The position numbers and the translations under genes are program-made. The notes under the pieces were generated by a model. It saw only the letters and a program-made list of their open reading frames with translations. It was not told where the DNA came from and did not search any database. Shown here one piece after another: positions 8,929 through 16,629 of a stretch of DNA of 64,000 bases (positions are counted from its first letter, which is position 1; each line of letters opens with the position of its first letter). The stretch comes from CBDBZL01 sp965213545. GTDB taxonomy: Bacteria > Pseudomonadota > Alphaproteobacteria > Sphingomonadales > Sphingomonadaceae. The stretch lies in assembly GCA_965213545.1 (NCBI GenBank), contig CBDBZL010000002.1:1982576-2046575 (forward strand), in the 5' to 3' direction.

Positions 8929-9201
8929 ATGGAAGATGCAGCACCTCTCCTTGCGCTGACCGATCGGATGTTATGGACGACCGCGCTGGTGGCGGCTCCG
9001 GTTCTGCTCGCAACGCTTGCCATCGGACTGGTGGTCGGGCTTGTCCAGGCCGCGACATCGGTCAACGAGCAGACCCTGACCTTCGTCCCCAAGCTGGCCT
9101 TCGTCGCCCTGGTCCTGGTGATCTTCGGTGCTTCGATGATCGGTCTGGTCAGCGATTTTGCGCAGGAGATCTTCGTAGAGATCGCGAGCGTTTCGCGATG
9201 A
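8929..9201 (+). CDS. fliQ: Flagellar export gate protein FliQ
   Basis: 90 aa with two membrane helices, canonical for FliQ. The family signature VGLVQAATSVNEQTLTFVPK lies between the helices. FliQ packs around the FliP-FliR core to complete the export channel. It starts 10 bp after fliP and overlaps fliR by 4 bp. Confidence 0.97.
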   Translation: MEDAAPLLALTDRMLWTTALVAAPVLLATLAIGLVVGLVQAATSVNEQTLTFVPKLAFVALVLVIFGASMIGLVSDFAQEIFVEIASVSR

Positions 9202-9980
9202 CGCTGCCCGATTTTGGTTTCGGCGCCATCGAGACCGAATTGTGGACGCTCATATTCCTGATGATCCGTATCGGCGGCGCGCTGATGACGGCGCCGATCT
9301 TCGGCGCGATGAGCGTTCCTGTACAACTCCGACTGACCTTGGCTGGCGCCATAGCGGTGTTCTTGCTCGTCTGGGCCCCGGTCCAGACGCCCGATGTTCT
9401 GCTTTCCGTCGAGGGGCTTGTCGCGATTGTCGGTGAAGTGGTTATCGGAGTGGCGTTCGGCTTTGTTCTTCAACTCAGTTTTGCCGCGCCGATCCTTGCC
9501 GCCGAACAGATCGGAGGCAGCATGGGTTTCGCCATCGCCACTGCGGTCGATCCCAATACCGGGGCGCAGTCGGGCGCACTCGGACAATACTTTACGCTCG
9601 TGCTCACGTTGATTTTTCTGAGCCTCGGTGCGCATCTGCTGTGGTTGCGGCTGCTGATCGAGAGCTACCAAGTGCTGCCGCCGGGCGGCAATTGGTTCGG
9701 AGCGGATCAGGCGCTGCAGATCGTGGGGCTGGCGGGGGAAATGTTCGCCACCGCCGCCATCATCGCCCTTCCGGTCACACTGGCGCTGCTGCTCGTCCAA
9801 TTCGTTACCGGCGTGCTCAGCCGGTCAGCGCCATCGCTCAACCTGTTCTCGCTCGGGTTGCCAGCGGGCGTGCTGGCCGGGATCGCCGCGCTGATCGCGG
9901 CCGCACCGCTGGTTACCGAACAATTCGTCGTCCTGTCGACAACCGCGATCGGACATGTCGGCGCGGTGTTTCGACCATGA
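9198..9980 (+). CDS. fliR: Flagellar export gate protein FliR
   Basis: 260 aa from ATG 9198, hydrophobic throughout with about six membrane segments. The pattern matches FliR: FLMIRIGGALMTAPIFGAMS near the N-terminus, then GEVVIGVAFGFVLQLSFAAP and a late segment LLVQFVTGVLSRSAPSLNLF. FliR caps the FliP ring in the export gate. The stop overlaps the flhB start in ATGA. Confidence 0.96.
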   Translation: MTLPDFGFGAIETELWTLIFLMIRIGGALMTAPIFGAMSVPVQLRLTLAGAIAVFLLVWAPVQTPDVLLSVEGLVAIVGEVVIGVAFGFVLQLSFAAPILAAEQIGGSMGFAIATAVDPNTGAQSGALGQYFTLVLTLIFLSLGAHLLWLRLLIESYQVLPPGGNWFGADQALQIVGLAGEMFATAAIIALPVTLALLLVQFVTGVLSRSAPSLNLFSLGLPAGVLAGIAALIAAAPLVTEQFVVLSTTAIGHVGAVFRP

Positions 9981-11107
9981 GCGAAGATGCGGGCGAGAAA
10001 ACCTTCGAGCCGACTGCCAAGCGGCTGGAGGACGCGGTCAAGAAAGGTGACGTTTTACGCTCGCGCGAGGTAGCGACCGCAGTTTCGACAGGGATCGGGG
10101 CTGTGTGGCTCTATGTCGCCGGATCCTGGCTGTTCGATTCGCTATCCACGATAACGCGCGACATCTTCGTGTTCGAAGCCGGCGACCTTGCCTTTTTCGC
10201 GCCCGAGCGATTGATGTTGAATGCGCTTGCTACCATCCTGCCGCCGGTGCTGGTCCTCGGGCTCATCGTCATGCTCGCGACGATCGCCTCGCAGCTTGTC
10301 TTCGGTGATGGTCGTTTCGTGCCCGCCAACCTCATGCCCAAGGCGAGCCGGCTGAACCCGGCCAGCGGACTTAAGCGGATGTTCGGTAGCCAGGGTCTGA
10401 TCGAGCTTGGCAAGAGCATTCTCAAGGTGATCCTGCTCGGGGCCATCGCCTGGTACTGGGGATCTGCGAATATCAACCAGATACTTGGGCTCGGCCGAGG
10501 CGAGTTGATCGGCCAGCTCGAGGCGGCCTGGCTGGCCACCGCCATGCTCCTGCTCCTGCTCGCCGGCGGCCTCGCGGTCATCGCGCTGATCGACTGGCCG
10601 ATCCAGTTCCTGCGGCGTCAGGGGCGTCTCAAGATGTCGATGCAGGAGATGCGCGACGAACAAAAGACCAGTGAGGGCTCGCCCGAACGTCGCGCCGCGA
10701 TCCGTCAGCGTCAGCGGATGCTGGCGCGCGGAGGCGTAACCGCCGCCGTCACTCAAGCCCAGTTCGTTCTGACCAACCCGACCCACTTTTCTATCGCAAT
10801 GGCTTACGATCCTACGCGCGCTGAAGCACCGATAGTGCTGGCCAAGGGGCGCGGCGAAAAGGCACTGGCGATGCGCGAGATCGCCCGCGAGAATGCGGTG
10901 CCGCTGCTCGAATACCCGGTGCTCGCGCGGTCCGTCTATTTCACCACCCTGGAGAACCAGGTCATCAGAGCCGAGCTTTACACCGCGGTCGCCAGCGTGC
11001 TGGCTTTCGTATTGTCGCTCAAGCGCGGCGAGCATCCGCCACGGCCCAGGGTCAGCGTTCCGGTGGAGTTGCGATTCGATGCGCAGGGAAAGCCGCAAAA
11101 GGCTTAA
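9977..11107 (+). CDS. flhB: Flagellar export switch protein FlhB
   Basis: 376 aa. FlhB is the export-gate subunit whose self-cleavage changes substrate specificity from rod/hook to filament proteins. The N-terminus has the family opening (EKTFEPTAKRLEDAVKKGDV), four membrane helices follow, then a cytoplasmic linker (MSMQEMRDEQKTSEGSPE) and the autocleavage motif N267-P-T-H (FVLTNPTHFSIAM). The cytoplasmic domain continues LARSVYFTTLENQVI. All residues needed for cleavage are present, so the switch should work together with FliK. Confidence 0.97.
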   Translation: MSEDAGEKTFEPTAKRLEDAVKKGDVLRSREVATAVSTGIGAVWLYVAGSWLFDSLSTITRDIFVFEAGDLAFFAPERLMLNALATILPPVLVLGLIVMLATIASQLVFGDGRFVPANLMPKASRLNPASGLKRMFGSQGLIELGKSILKVILLGAIAWYWGSANINQILGLGRGELIGQLEAAWLATAMLLLLLAGGLAVIALIDWPIQFLRRQGRLKMSMQEMRDEQKTSEGSPERRAAIRQRQRMLARGGVTAAVTQAQFVLTNPTHFSIAMAYDPTRAEAPIVLAKGRGEKALAMREIARENAVPLLEYPVLARSVYFTTLENQVIRAELYTAVASVLAFVLSLKRGEHPPRPRVSVPVELRFDAQGKPQKA

Positions 11108-11137
11108 ACGCGCCGCAACTTGGCCGTTCTACAGGTC

Positions 11138-12565
11138 ATGGAATCCACCTCCTCTATTGTCAGCACGCTTGGCGGCGGCAGCGGCATCGACATGGCCAAG
11201 CTCGCACGCGACTTGGCACAGGCGCGGTTTGCCGCGCAAAAGGAGCAGCTCGAAAAACGCGGCGAGCTTATGCAGACGCGTATCTCGGCCGCGTCCGGGC
11301 TTAGGAACCAGCTGACCCAGCTTGCCTTGGCGCTCGGTGAGCGTGTGCGCAGCGGCGACCTTGCTCCTTCGGCTTCGGTAAGCCCGCCAGGCATCGCCAA
11401 GGTCACGCTGGCGCCGGGAAGAACGCCGCGCGGCGAGTTCGCCCTCTCGGTCACCCAGATCGCTGCCGGCCAGACGCTCGCAGCCCGGTCCTACTCGAGC
11501 CCGGACGCAGCAGTCGGCGAAGGAACCCTCACCATGCGTTTCGGCACGGTCGATGGCGGAACGTTCTTCGCCGATACCACGCGTGCGGCAATCAATATTG
11601 AGGTTGGCGCCGGCGACACGCTGACCGGTATTGCCGACAAGATCAATGCTGCCGGATCCTCGGTCAGCGCCTATGTCGCCAGCACAGCGACGGGCGCGCA
11701 ACTGGTGCTCAAGGGAGCCGAGGGAGCGGGCAACGCATTCACGCTGGAAGGAACCGGCGCGAGCGCTGCTGGTGCTGGCGCCGGACCGGGCGCGATCGAC
11801 TATCTCAACTGGCATCCCGCCTCGGGTGGTGGAACGCTCACGCAAAGCGCGCGAGATGCGATCTTCAGCCTCGACGGACTTGCCATGTCCTCCGCGAGCA
11901 ACCGCGTTGCCGGCCTTGCCGATGGCATGGCGATGACGCTGACCGGAACCGGAGCGGGCGCGCAGATCGGTATCGCCCCCCGCGAAGGTGAGGTCACTGG
12001 TCTCATGCGCGATCTGGTCAGCGCGCTGAACGAGATCGGCCAGGCGCTTCGGACGAGTGCCGATCCGCTGGCAGGTGAACTGGGCAATGACCCGGGTGCA
12101 CGCGCGTTGCGGCGCTCGTTGTCGGAACTGGTCGGCAGCGTGATCATGCCCAATGCCGCGCCGGGCGAGCCGAGGACCTTCGGCGATCTGGGACTGGCGA
12201 TCGAGCGCAACGGCACTTTCCGCCTCGACGAAGCCAGGCTCGGCCGAACGCTTAGCGAGACGCCGCAGGCCGCCGCGACGATGTTCACCCCAGGCCTGTT
12301 CGGGGTGTTTGCCAGCGTCGACAAGCTCGCACGTTCGCTCAACACGCTTGGCAACCCGGGGTCACTCGGAGGCTCGATCGCCCGCTACGGCAAGGCGCAG
12401 GCCGACATCAACGAGCGGTTGTCGGGTATCGCCGAAAAGCAGGAGGCCTTGCGCGCGCAATTGTCCCGCAACTTCACCTGGGCCGACCGGGACATCGCCT
12501 CTTCGCAAACAACGCTCAATTTCCTGAAGAACCAGATCGCGATCTGGAATGCGCCGCGCAACTGA
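11138..12565 (+). CDS. fliD: Flagellar filament capping protein FliD
   Basis: 475 aa from ATG 11138; a TTG at 11120 is an alternative start. FliD (HAP2) is exported and caps the growing filament, folding flagellin at the tip. It has the N-terminal FliD pattern (SSIVSTLGGGSGIDMAKLA), a central Gly/Ala-rich domain, and a C-terminal coiled coil (INERLSGIAEKQEALRAQLS) ending in the conserved type of tail (TLNFLKNQIAIWN). It begins soon after flhB and is directly followed by fliS. Confidence 0.93.
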   Translation: MESTSSIVSTLGGGSGIDMAKLARDLAQARFAAQKEQLEKRGELMQTRISAASGLRNQLTQLALALGERVRSGDLAPSASVSPPGIAKVTLAPGRTPRGEFALSVTQIAAGQTLAARSYSSPDAAVGEGTLTMRFGTVDGGTFFADTTRAAINIEVGAGDTLTGIADKINAAGSSVSAYVASTATGAQLVLKGAEGAGNAFTLEGTGASAAGAGAGPGAIDYLNWHPASGGGTLTQSARDAIFSLDGLAMSSASNRVAGLADGMAMTLTGTGAGAQIGIAPREGEVTGLMRDLVSALNEIGQALRTSADPLAGELGNDPGARALRRSLSELVGSVIMPNAAPGEPRTFGDLGLAIERNGTFRLDEARLGRTLSETPQAAATMFTPGLFGVFASVDKLARSLNTLGNPGSLGGSIARYGKAQADINERLSGIAEKQEALRAQLSRNFTWADRDIASSQTTLNFLKNQIAIWNAPRN

Positions 12566-12566
12566 C

Positions 12567-12947
12567 ATGCAGATGCTCGCAAACCCCGCGGAAGCCTATC
12601 GCCGGGTCGAGATCGATGCGTTCATCGTTGGTGGGCAGGGTGCCCAGCTGACCAGGTTGTGTTTCGCCGAAGCTATCGGCGCCCTGAACAGGTCGCTCTA
12701 TTTCGACGGCAAGAACGAGCCCGAGGCGCGGGGCAAATGCATCACGAAGGCAATCTCCAGCGTTCAGGCCCTGCGCATGGGTATCGACCGCAAGCATCCG
12801 ATCGCCAACGCCCTGCTGACCGTCTATGGCAATGCGATCGGCCGGCTAGCCAGCAATATGGGGAGTTTCGAACCGGACGATATCGTCGCGCTAAGGCATG
12901 ATCTTCTCGAGATCGAGCAGGCGTTTGCGCAGGCCTCAACCACGTAA
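12567..12947 (+). CDS. fliS: Flagellar export chaperone FliS
   Basis: 126 aa from ATG 12567; in-frame ATGs at 12549 and 12573 are alternatives. FliS binds the C-terminus of flagellin to keep it unfolded before export. It is an all-helical protein with the family layout: an N-terminal segment (NPAEAYRRVEIDAF), a first helix (AQLTRLCFAEAIGALNRSL), and a conserved middle (KCITKAISSVQALRMGID). It follows fliD directly, the usual fliD-fliS arrangement, and closes the flagellar block. Confidence 0.88.
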   Translation: MQMLANPAEAYRRVEIDAFIVGGQGAQLTRLCFAEAIGALNRSLYFDGKNEPEARGKCITKAISSVQALRMGIDRKHPIANALLTVYGNAIGRLASNMGSFEPDDIVALRHDLLEIEQAFAQASTT

Positions 12948-13110
12948 GTCTCGTTCCTTGGGTAAGCTATGCCCGCTATTCATTCGGTCCTTAGGTCACC
13001 AACAACCGTGGCTTTAGGAACCGCCAAGCCACTGGCCGGTTCGCGGCATCGCCGGAACCAAAGCTGGGCATGAAGCGCTGACATCGGCATTGGCGACGAG
13101 GAACAGCAGG

Positions 13111-13968
13111 ATGGCGGCACGTGCCTACTGGCAGGGGCAGATCAGGCTGGCTCTGGTCTCGATCCCGGTGGAGGTCTATTCGGCCGTTAGGTCTGGCGCT
13201 AAGATCAGTTTCAATCAGATCCACCAGCCGTCAGGCAAGCGTGTCCGCTATGAAAAGGTGGTGGATGGTCTGGGACCGGTCGATCGCGACGAGATCATCA
13301 AGGGCTACGAGATTTCCAAGGGCAGCTACGTGCTTCTCGACGAAGAGGAGATCGAGGCGGTCAAGATCGAAAGCAAGAAGACGCTCGAGCTGGTGCAATT
13401 CGTCGATGCGCATGAGATCGACCCGCTCTATTACGAGAAGCCCTACTATGTGGCGCCGTCCGATGATCTGGCCGAAGAAGCCTTCATTGTCCTGCGCGAA
13501 GCCTTGCGCAAAGCGAAGAAGGTGGGGCTCGGACAGCTTTCGGTGCGCGGGCGCGAGCAACTGGTCGCCATCAAGCCATGCGGCAAGGGCCTGCTGATGG
13601 AGACATTGCGCTATGCGGACGAGGTGCGCCAGGGCCAGGCGTTTTTCCATGAGATCGCGGAGGACAAGCCCGCGGCCGAACTGCTCGAACTTGCCGCCAC
13701 CCTGATTGACAAAAAGACCGCGCCGTTCGATGCCAAGCAGTTCGCCGACCACTATGCCGATGCGCTGATGCGGCTGATCGAGAAGAAAGCCAAGGCCAAG
13801 GGAAGCGAGCGAATCCTCGAGGATCCGCAGGACGAGTCTGCCGATCGTGGTTCGAACGTCGTCGATCTGATGGCTGCGTTGAAGAAATCGGTCGGTAACG
13901 CCAAGCCTGCCAAGGCGCGCGGGTCCTCACGCGTCAAATCCAGCACGCGCTCACGCAAGAGCGCTTGA
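13111..13968 (+). CDS. ku: DNA end-binding protein Ku
   Basis: 285 aa from ATG 13111 (a TTG at 13090 is in frame but less likely). Bacterial Ku is a homodimeric ring that loads on double-strand ends and recruits LigD. The family pattern is clear: YWQGQIRLALVSIPVEVYSA at the N-terminus, then NQIHQPSGKRVRYEKVV, YEKPYYVAPSDDLAEEAF and REQLVAIKPCGKGLLMETLR. The C-terminal ~40 residues are Lys/Arg/Ser-rich, as in Ku proteins with a basic DNA-binding tail. ligD begins 31 bp downstream. Confidence 0.97.
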   Translation: MAARAYWQGQIRLALVSIPVEVYSAVRSGAKISFNQIHQPSGKRVRYEKVVDGLGPVDRDEIIKGYEISKGSYVLLDEEEIEAVKIESKKTLELVQFVDAHEIDPLYYEKPYYVAPSDDLAEEAFIVLREALRKAKKVGLGQLSVRGREQLVAIKPCGKGLLMETLRYADEVRQGQAFFHEIAEDKPAAELLELAATLIDKKTAPFDAKQFADHYADALMRLIEKKAKAKGSERILEDPQDESADRGSNVVDLMAALKKSVGNAKPAKARGSSRVKSSTRSRKSA

Positions 13969-13999
13969 GCGTAGTACCGGTTGAGCGAAAGATGATCGG

Positions 14000-16540
14000 G
14001 TGAACCGTGCTGATGACCTGCTTGCTGAGTATAACAAGAAGCGAGACTTCGCGCGGACTGCCGAACCCGCCGGCAGTCCAGAGAAAGACGCGGCTGGAAA
14101 TCAGTTCATAGTCCAGAAGCACGATGCGACGCGGCTGCACTGGGACCTGCGGCTGGAAGCGGGCGGCGTGCTTAAGAGCTGGGCGGTAACCAAAGGCCCC
14201 TCGCCCGATCCGCAGATAAAGCGCCTCGCCGTGCGGACCGAAGATCACCCGCTGAGTTATGCAAGTTTCGAAGGGACCATCCCCAAGGGCGAATATGGTG
14301 GCGGAACCGTGATGCTGTGGGACCGGGGGAGCTGGGAACCGGTCGAAGGCAAAAGCGCAGAGGATATCGACAAGGGCCACCTCCATTTCATCCTGCATGG
14401 CGAGCGGATGAAGGGGGAATGGCTGTTGATCCGGTTGAAACCGCACGGCAACAAGAAGCGCGAGAACTGGCTGCTGCGCAAGCTTGCGGACGCGCATGCG
14501 CAGGAGGGCGATGTGCTGGTCGAACATTGCCTGACCAGTATCGAAACCGGTCGCTCGATGGCGCAGATCGCGGCCGGGATGGAAGCGGGGGTCTCGCCCG
14601 ACGCCAAGGGAAAACCCGACGGCTCAGCGATGGCCGGGGTTGCGAGGCGCGAAGGAAAGACGCGCAAGTCGGCGAAGCGCGGCAAGTCGGCGTCCCGATC
14701 CGCCCCGGCCGAGCGCAACCCGCCCGCCTTTCGCAAACCGCAACTCGCGACGCTGGTGGATACGGTTCCCACGGGCAATGGCTGGATGCACGAGATCAAG
14801 TTCGACGGTTATCGTGCACTGGTCGCGGCGGCAGGCGAAGATGTCCATGTCTACACCCGCAACGGCAAGGACTGGACCGACAAGTTCGGTCCGCTGGTGG
14901 AAGCGGTGGCGGGATTGAACCTCCCGTCATGCCTGATCGACGGCGAGATCATCGCTACCGACAAGGCGGGAAATGCCGATTTCTCGACATTGCAGAATGT
15001 TCTCAAGCGCGGCCATGGTTCGCAGGGGAAGGGCGACCGGCTCGAACTGCATGCTTTCGATCTTGTCGAGCTTGATGGAGAAGACCTTGCAGCGCTGCCC
15101 AATATCGAGCGCAAGGAGCGGCTCGAGGCACTGCTCGCGGTGGCCCCGCCGCCTATTTTCGTTGCCGATCACATCATCGGTGCGGGCGAGAAGCTGCTCG
15201 AGACGATGTGCGGCGCGGGGCAGGAAGGGATCATCTGCAAGCGGATCGACGCCAGATATGCGCATGCGCGAAGCGCGTCCTGGGTGAAGGTGAAATGCAC
15301 CCGGCGCCAGGAGTTCATCATCATCGGCTGGAAGAAATCGTCCGCCAATGCGCGGCCGTTCTCCTCGCTGCTGCTGGCGCAAAGAGAGGGAGAGGCGCTG
15401 ATCTACAAGGGCAAAGTCGGTACCGGGTTCACGCAGGACACCATGGCCGAGCTTGCCGCAAAGTTCGCGCGTATCGAACGCAAAACCGCGCCCGCCGATG
15501 TCGATCGAACGGCAAGCAGGGGGGTTACCTGGCTGACCCCCAAGTTGGTCGCCGAGGTCGCGTTTTCCGAGTTCACCGGCGAGGGAAAGGTGCGTCACGG
15601 ATCGTTTCTGGGGCTGCGCGAAGACAAGCCGGCAAAAGAAGTCGTGCCCGAGACCGCGGCCAAGACACCGTCGCCCGAAGCGCCGGTCAAGATCTCCAGC
15701 CGTGAGCGGGTCATCTTCCCCGAGACCGCTCAGACCAAGGGCCAGCTCGCGGATTACTATATGACTGTCGCGCCGCTGATGCTGCCCTTTGCCGGTTCGC
15801 GCCCGACCAGTCTGGTGCGCTGTCCGCAAGGGCGGGGGAAGAAGTGCTTTTTCCAGAAGCACGATGCCGGCTCGTTCGGCCCTCATGTACGCCAGGTTCC
15901 AATCAGGGAAAAGGACGGCGGCACGGAGGATTACCTTTATATCGAGGATATGGCGGGCATTCTGGCCTGCGTTCAGATGGGCACGATCGAGTTCCATGGC
16001 TGGGGCGCGCGCGTGGCCGATGTCGAGGCGCCCGGCCGGATGGTGTTCGATCTTGATCCTGATGAGGGCCTCGATTTCGGCGACGTGAAGCGGGCGGCCA
16101 AGGATATTCGTGCTCGGTTGGCCGATATCGGGCTGGTGAGTTTCGCCATGCTATCGGGCGGTAAGGGCGTTCATGTGATCGTTCCCCTCGAGACCGGACA
16201 TGACTGGGAAACGCATAAGGATTTCTCACACCGCTTCGCCGAAGCGATGAGTTTGGCGGAGCCCGAGCGCTTCACCGCCAATATGAGCAAGGCCAAACGC
16301 AAGGGCCGCATCTTCATCGATTACCTGCGCAATCAGCGTGGTGCGACCGCGGTGCTGCCTTTCTCCGCGCGCGCACGGGCCGGGGCGCCCGTTGCGCTGC
16401 CGATCGCCTGGAGCGAGCTCGACGGGTTCGAGAACGCGCATCCGTTCAGCATCGACGATGCCGATCGGTTGATCGAACGGGCGAAGGACAAGGCGCTCGC
16501 CGGATGGGGCTTTGCCGCGCATGGTCTGCCCGATCTTTAG
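14000..16540 (+). CDS. ligD: ATP-dependent DNA ligase LigD with phosphoesterase, ligase and polymerase domains
   Basis: 846 aa from GTG 14000. LigD processes, fills in and seals Ku-bound DNA ends. Domain order is 3'-phosphoesterase (about 15-170, HDATRLHWDLRLEAGGVLKS), a basic linker (about 205-245), ATP-dependent ligase (about 245-560, adenylated lysine K267 in EIKFDGYR, OB part ending in GSFLGLREDKPAKE), and C-terminal primase-like polymerase (about 570-840, catalytic D684 and D686 in FDLDPDE, then MLSGGKGVHVIVPL). All three activities appear intact. It forms a two-gene end-joining unit with ku. Confidence 0.97.
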   Translation: MNRADDLLAEYNKKRDFARTAEPAGSPEKDAAGNQFIVQKHDATRLHWDLRLEAGGVLKSWAVTKGPSPDPQIKRLAVRTEDHPLSYASFEGTIPKGEYGGGTVMLWDRGSWEPVEGKSAEDIDKGHLHFILHGERMKGEWLLIRLKPHGNKKRENWLLRKLADAHAQEGDVLVEHCLTSIETGRSMAQIAAGMEAGVSPDAKGKPDGSAMAGVARREGKTRKSAKRGKSASRSAPAERNPPAFRKPQLATLVDTVPTGNGWMHEIKFDGYRALVAAAGEDVHVYTRNGKDWTDKFGPLVEAVAGLNLPSCLIDGEIIATDKAGNADFSTLQNVLKRGHGSQGKGDRLELHAFDLVELDGEDLAALPNIERKERLEALLAVAPPPIFVADHIIGAGEKLLETMCGAGQEGIICKRIDARYAHARSASWVKVKCTRRQEFIIIGWKKSSANARPFSSLLLAQREGEALIYKGKVGTGFTQDTMAELAAKFARIERKTAPADVDRTASRGVTWLTPKLVAEVAFSEFTGEGKVRHGSFLGLREDKPAKEVVPETAAKTPSPEAPVKISSRERVIFPETAQTKGQLADYYMTVAPLMLPFAGSRPTSLVRCPQGRGKKCFFQKHDAGSFGPHVRQVPIREKDGGTEDYLYIEDMAGILACVQMGTIEFHGWGARVADVEAPGRMVFDLDPDEGLDFGDVKRAAKDIRARLADIGLVSFAMLSGGKGVHVIVPLETGHDWETHKDFSHRFAEAMSLAEPERFTANMSKAKRKGRIFIDYLRNQRGATAVLPFSARARAGAPVALPIAWSELDGFENAHPFSIDDADRLIERAKDKALAGWGFAAHGLPDL

Positions 16541-16624
16541 GTTGCTTGGCGGGAGAGCATTTCCGGTTTTTTTATAGCAACGAGGTGCCTCGGCTTATCG
16601 TGGTAGCACCGTCATTTGCGCCAG

Positions 16625-16629
16625 TAGTA
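16625..16629. repeat. Left copy of 5-bp target-site duplication (TAGTA)
   Basis: TAGTA abuts the outer GGGG of the left Tn3-type element and is repeated in direct orientation at 36962-36966 immediately outside the right element. Five bp is the normal duplication length of Tn3-family transposition. Confidence 0.8.

Noticed and set aside
13111..16540. Ku-LigD as part of the mobile element
   Set aside because: These genes lie outside the TAGTA boundary and share the GC-rich character of the flanking chromosome.
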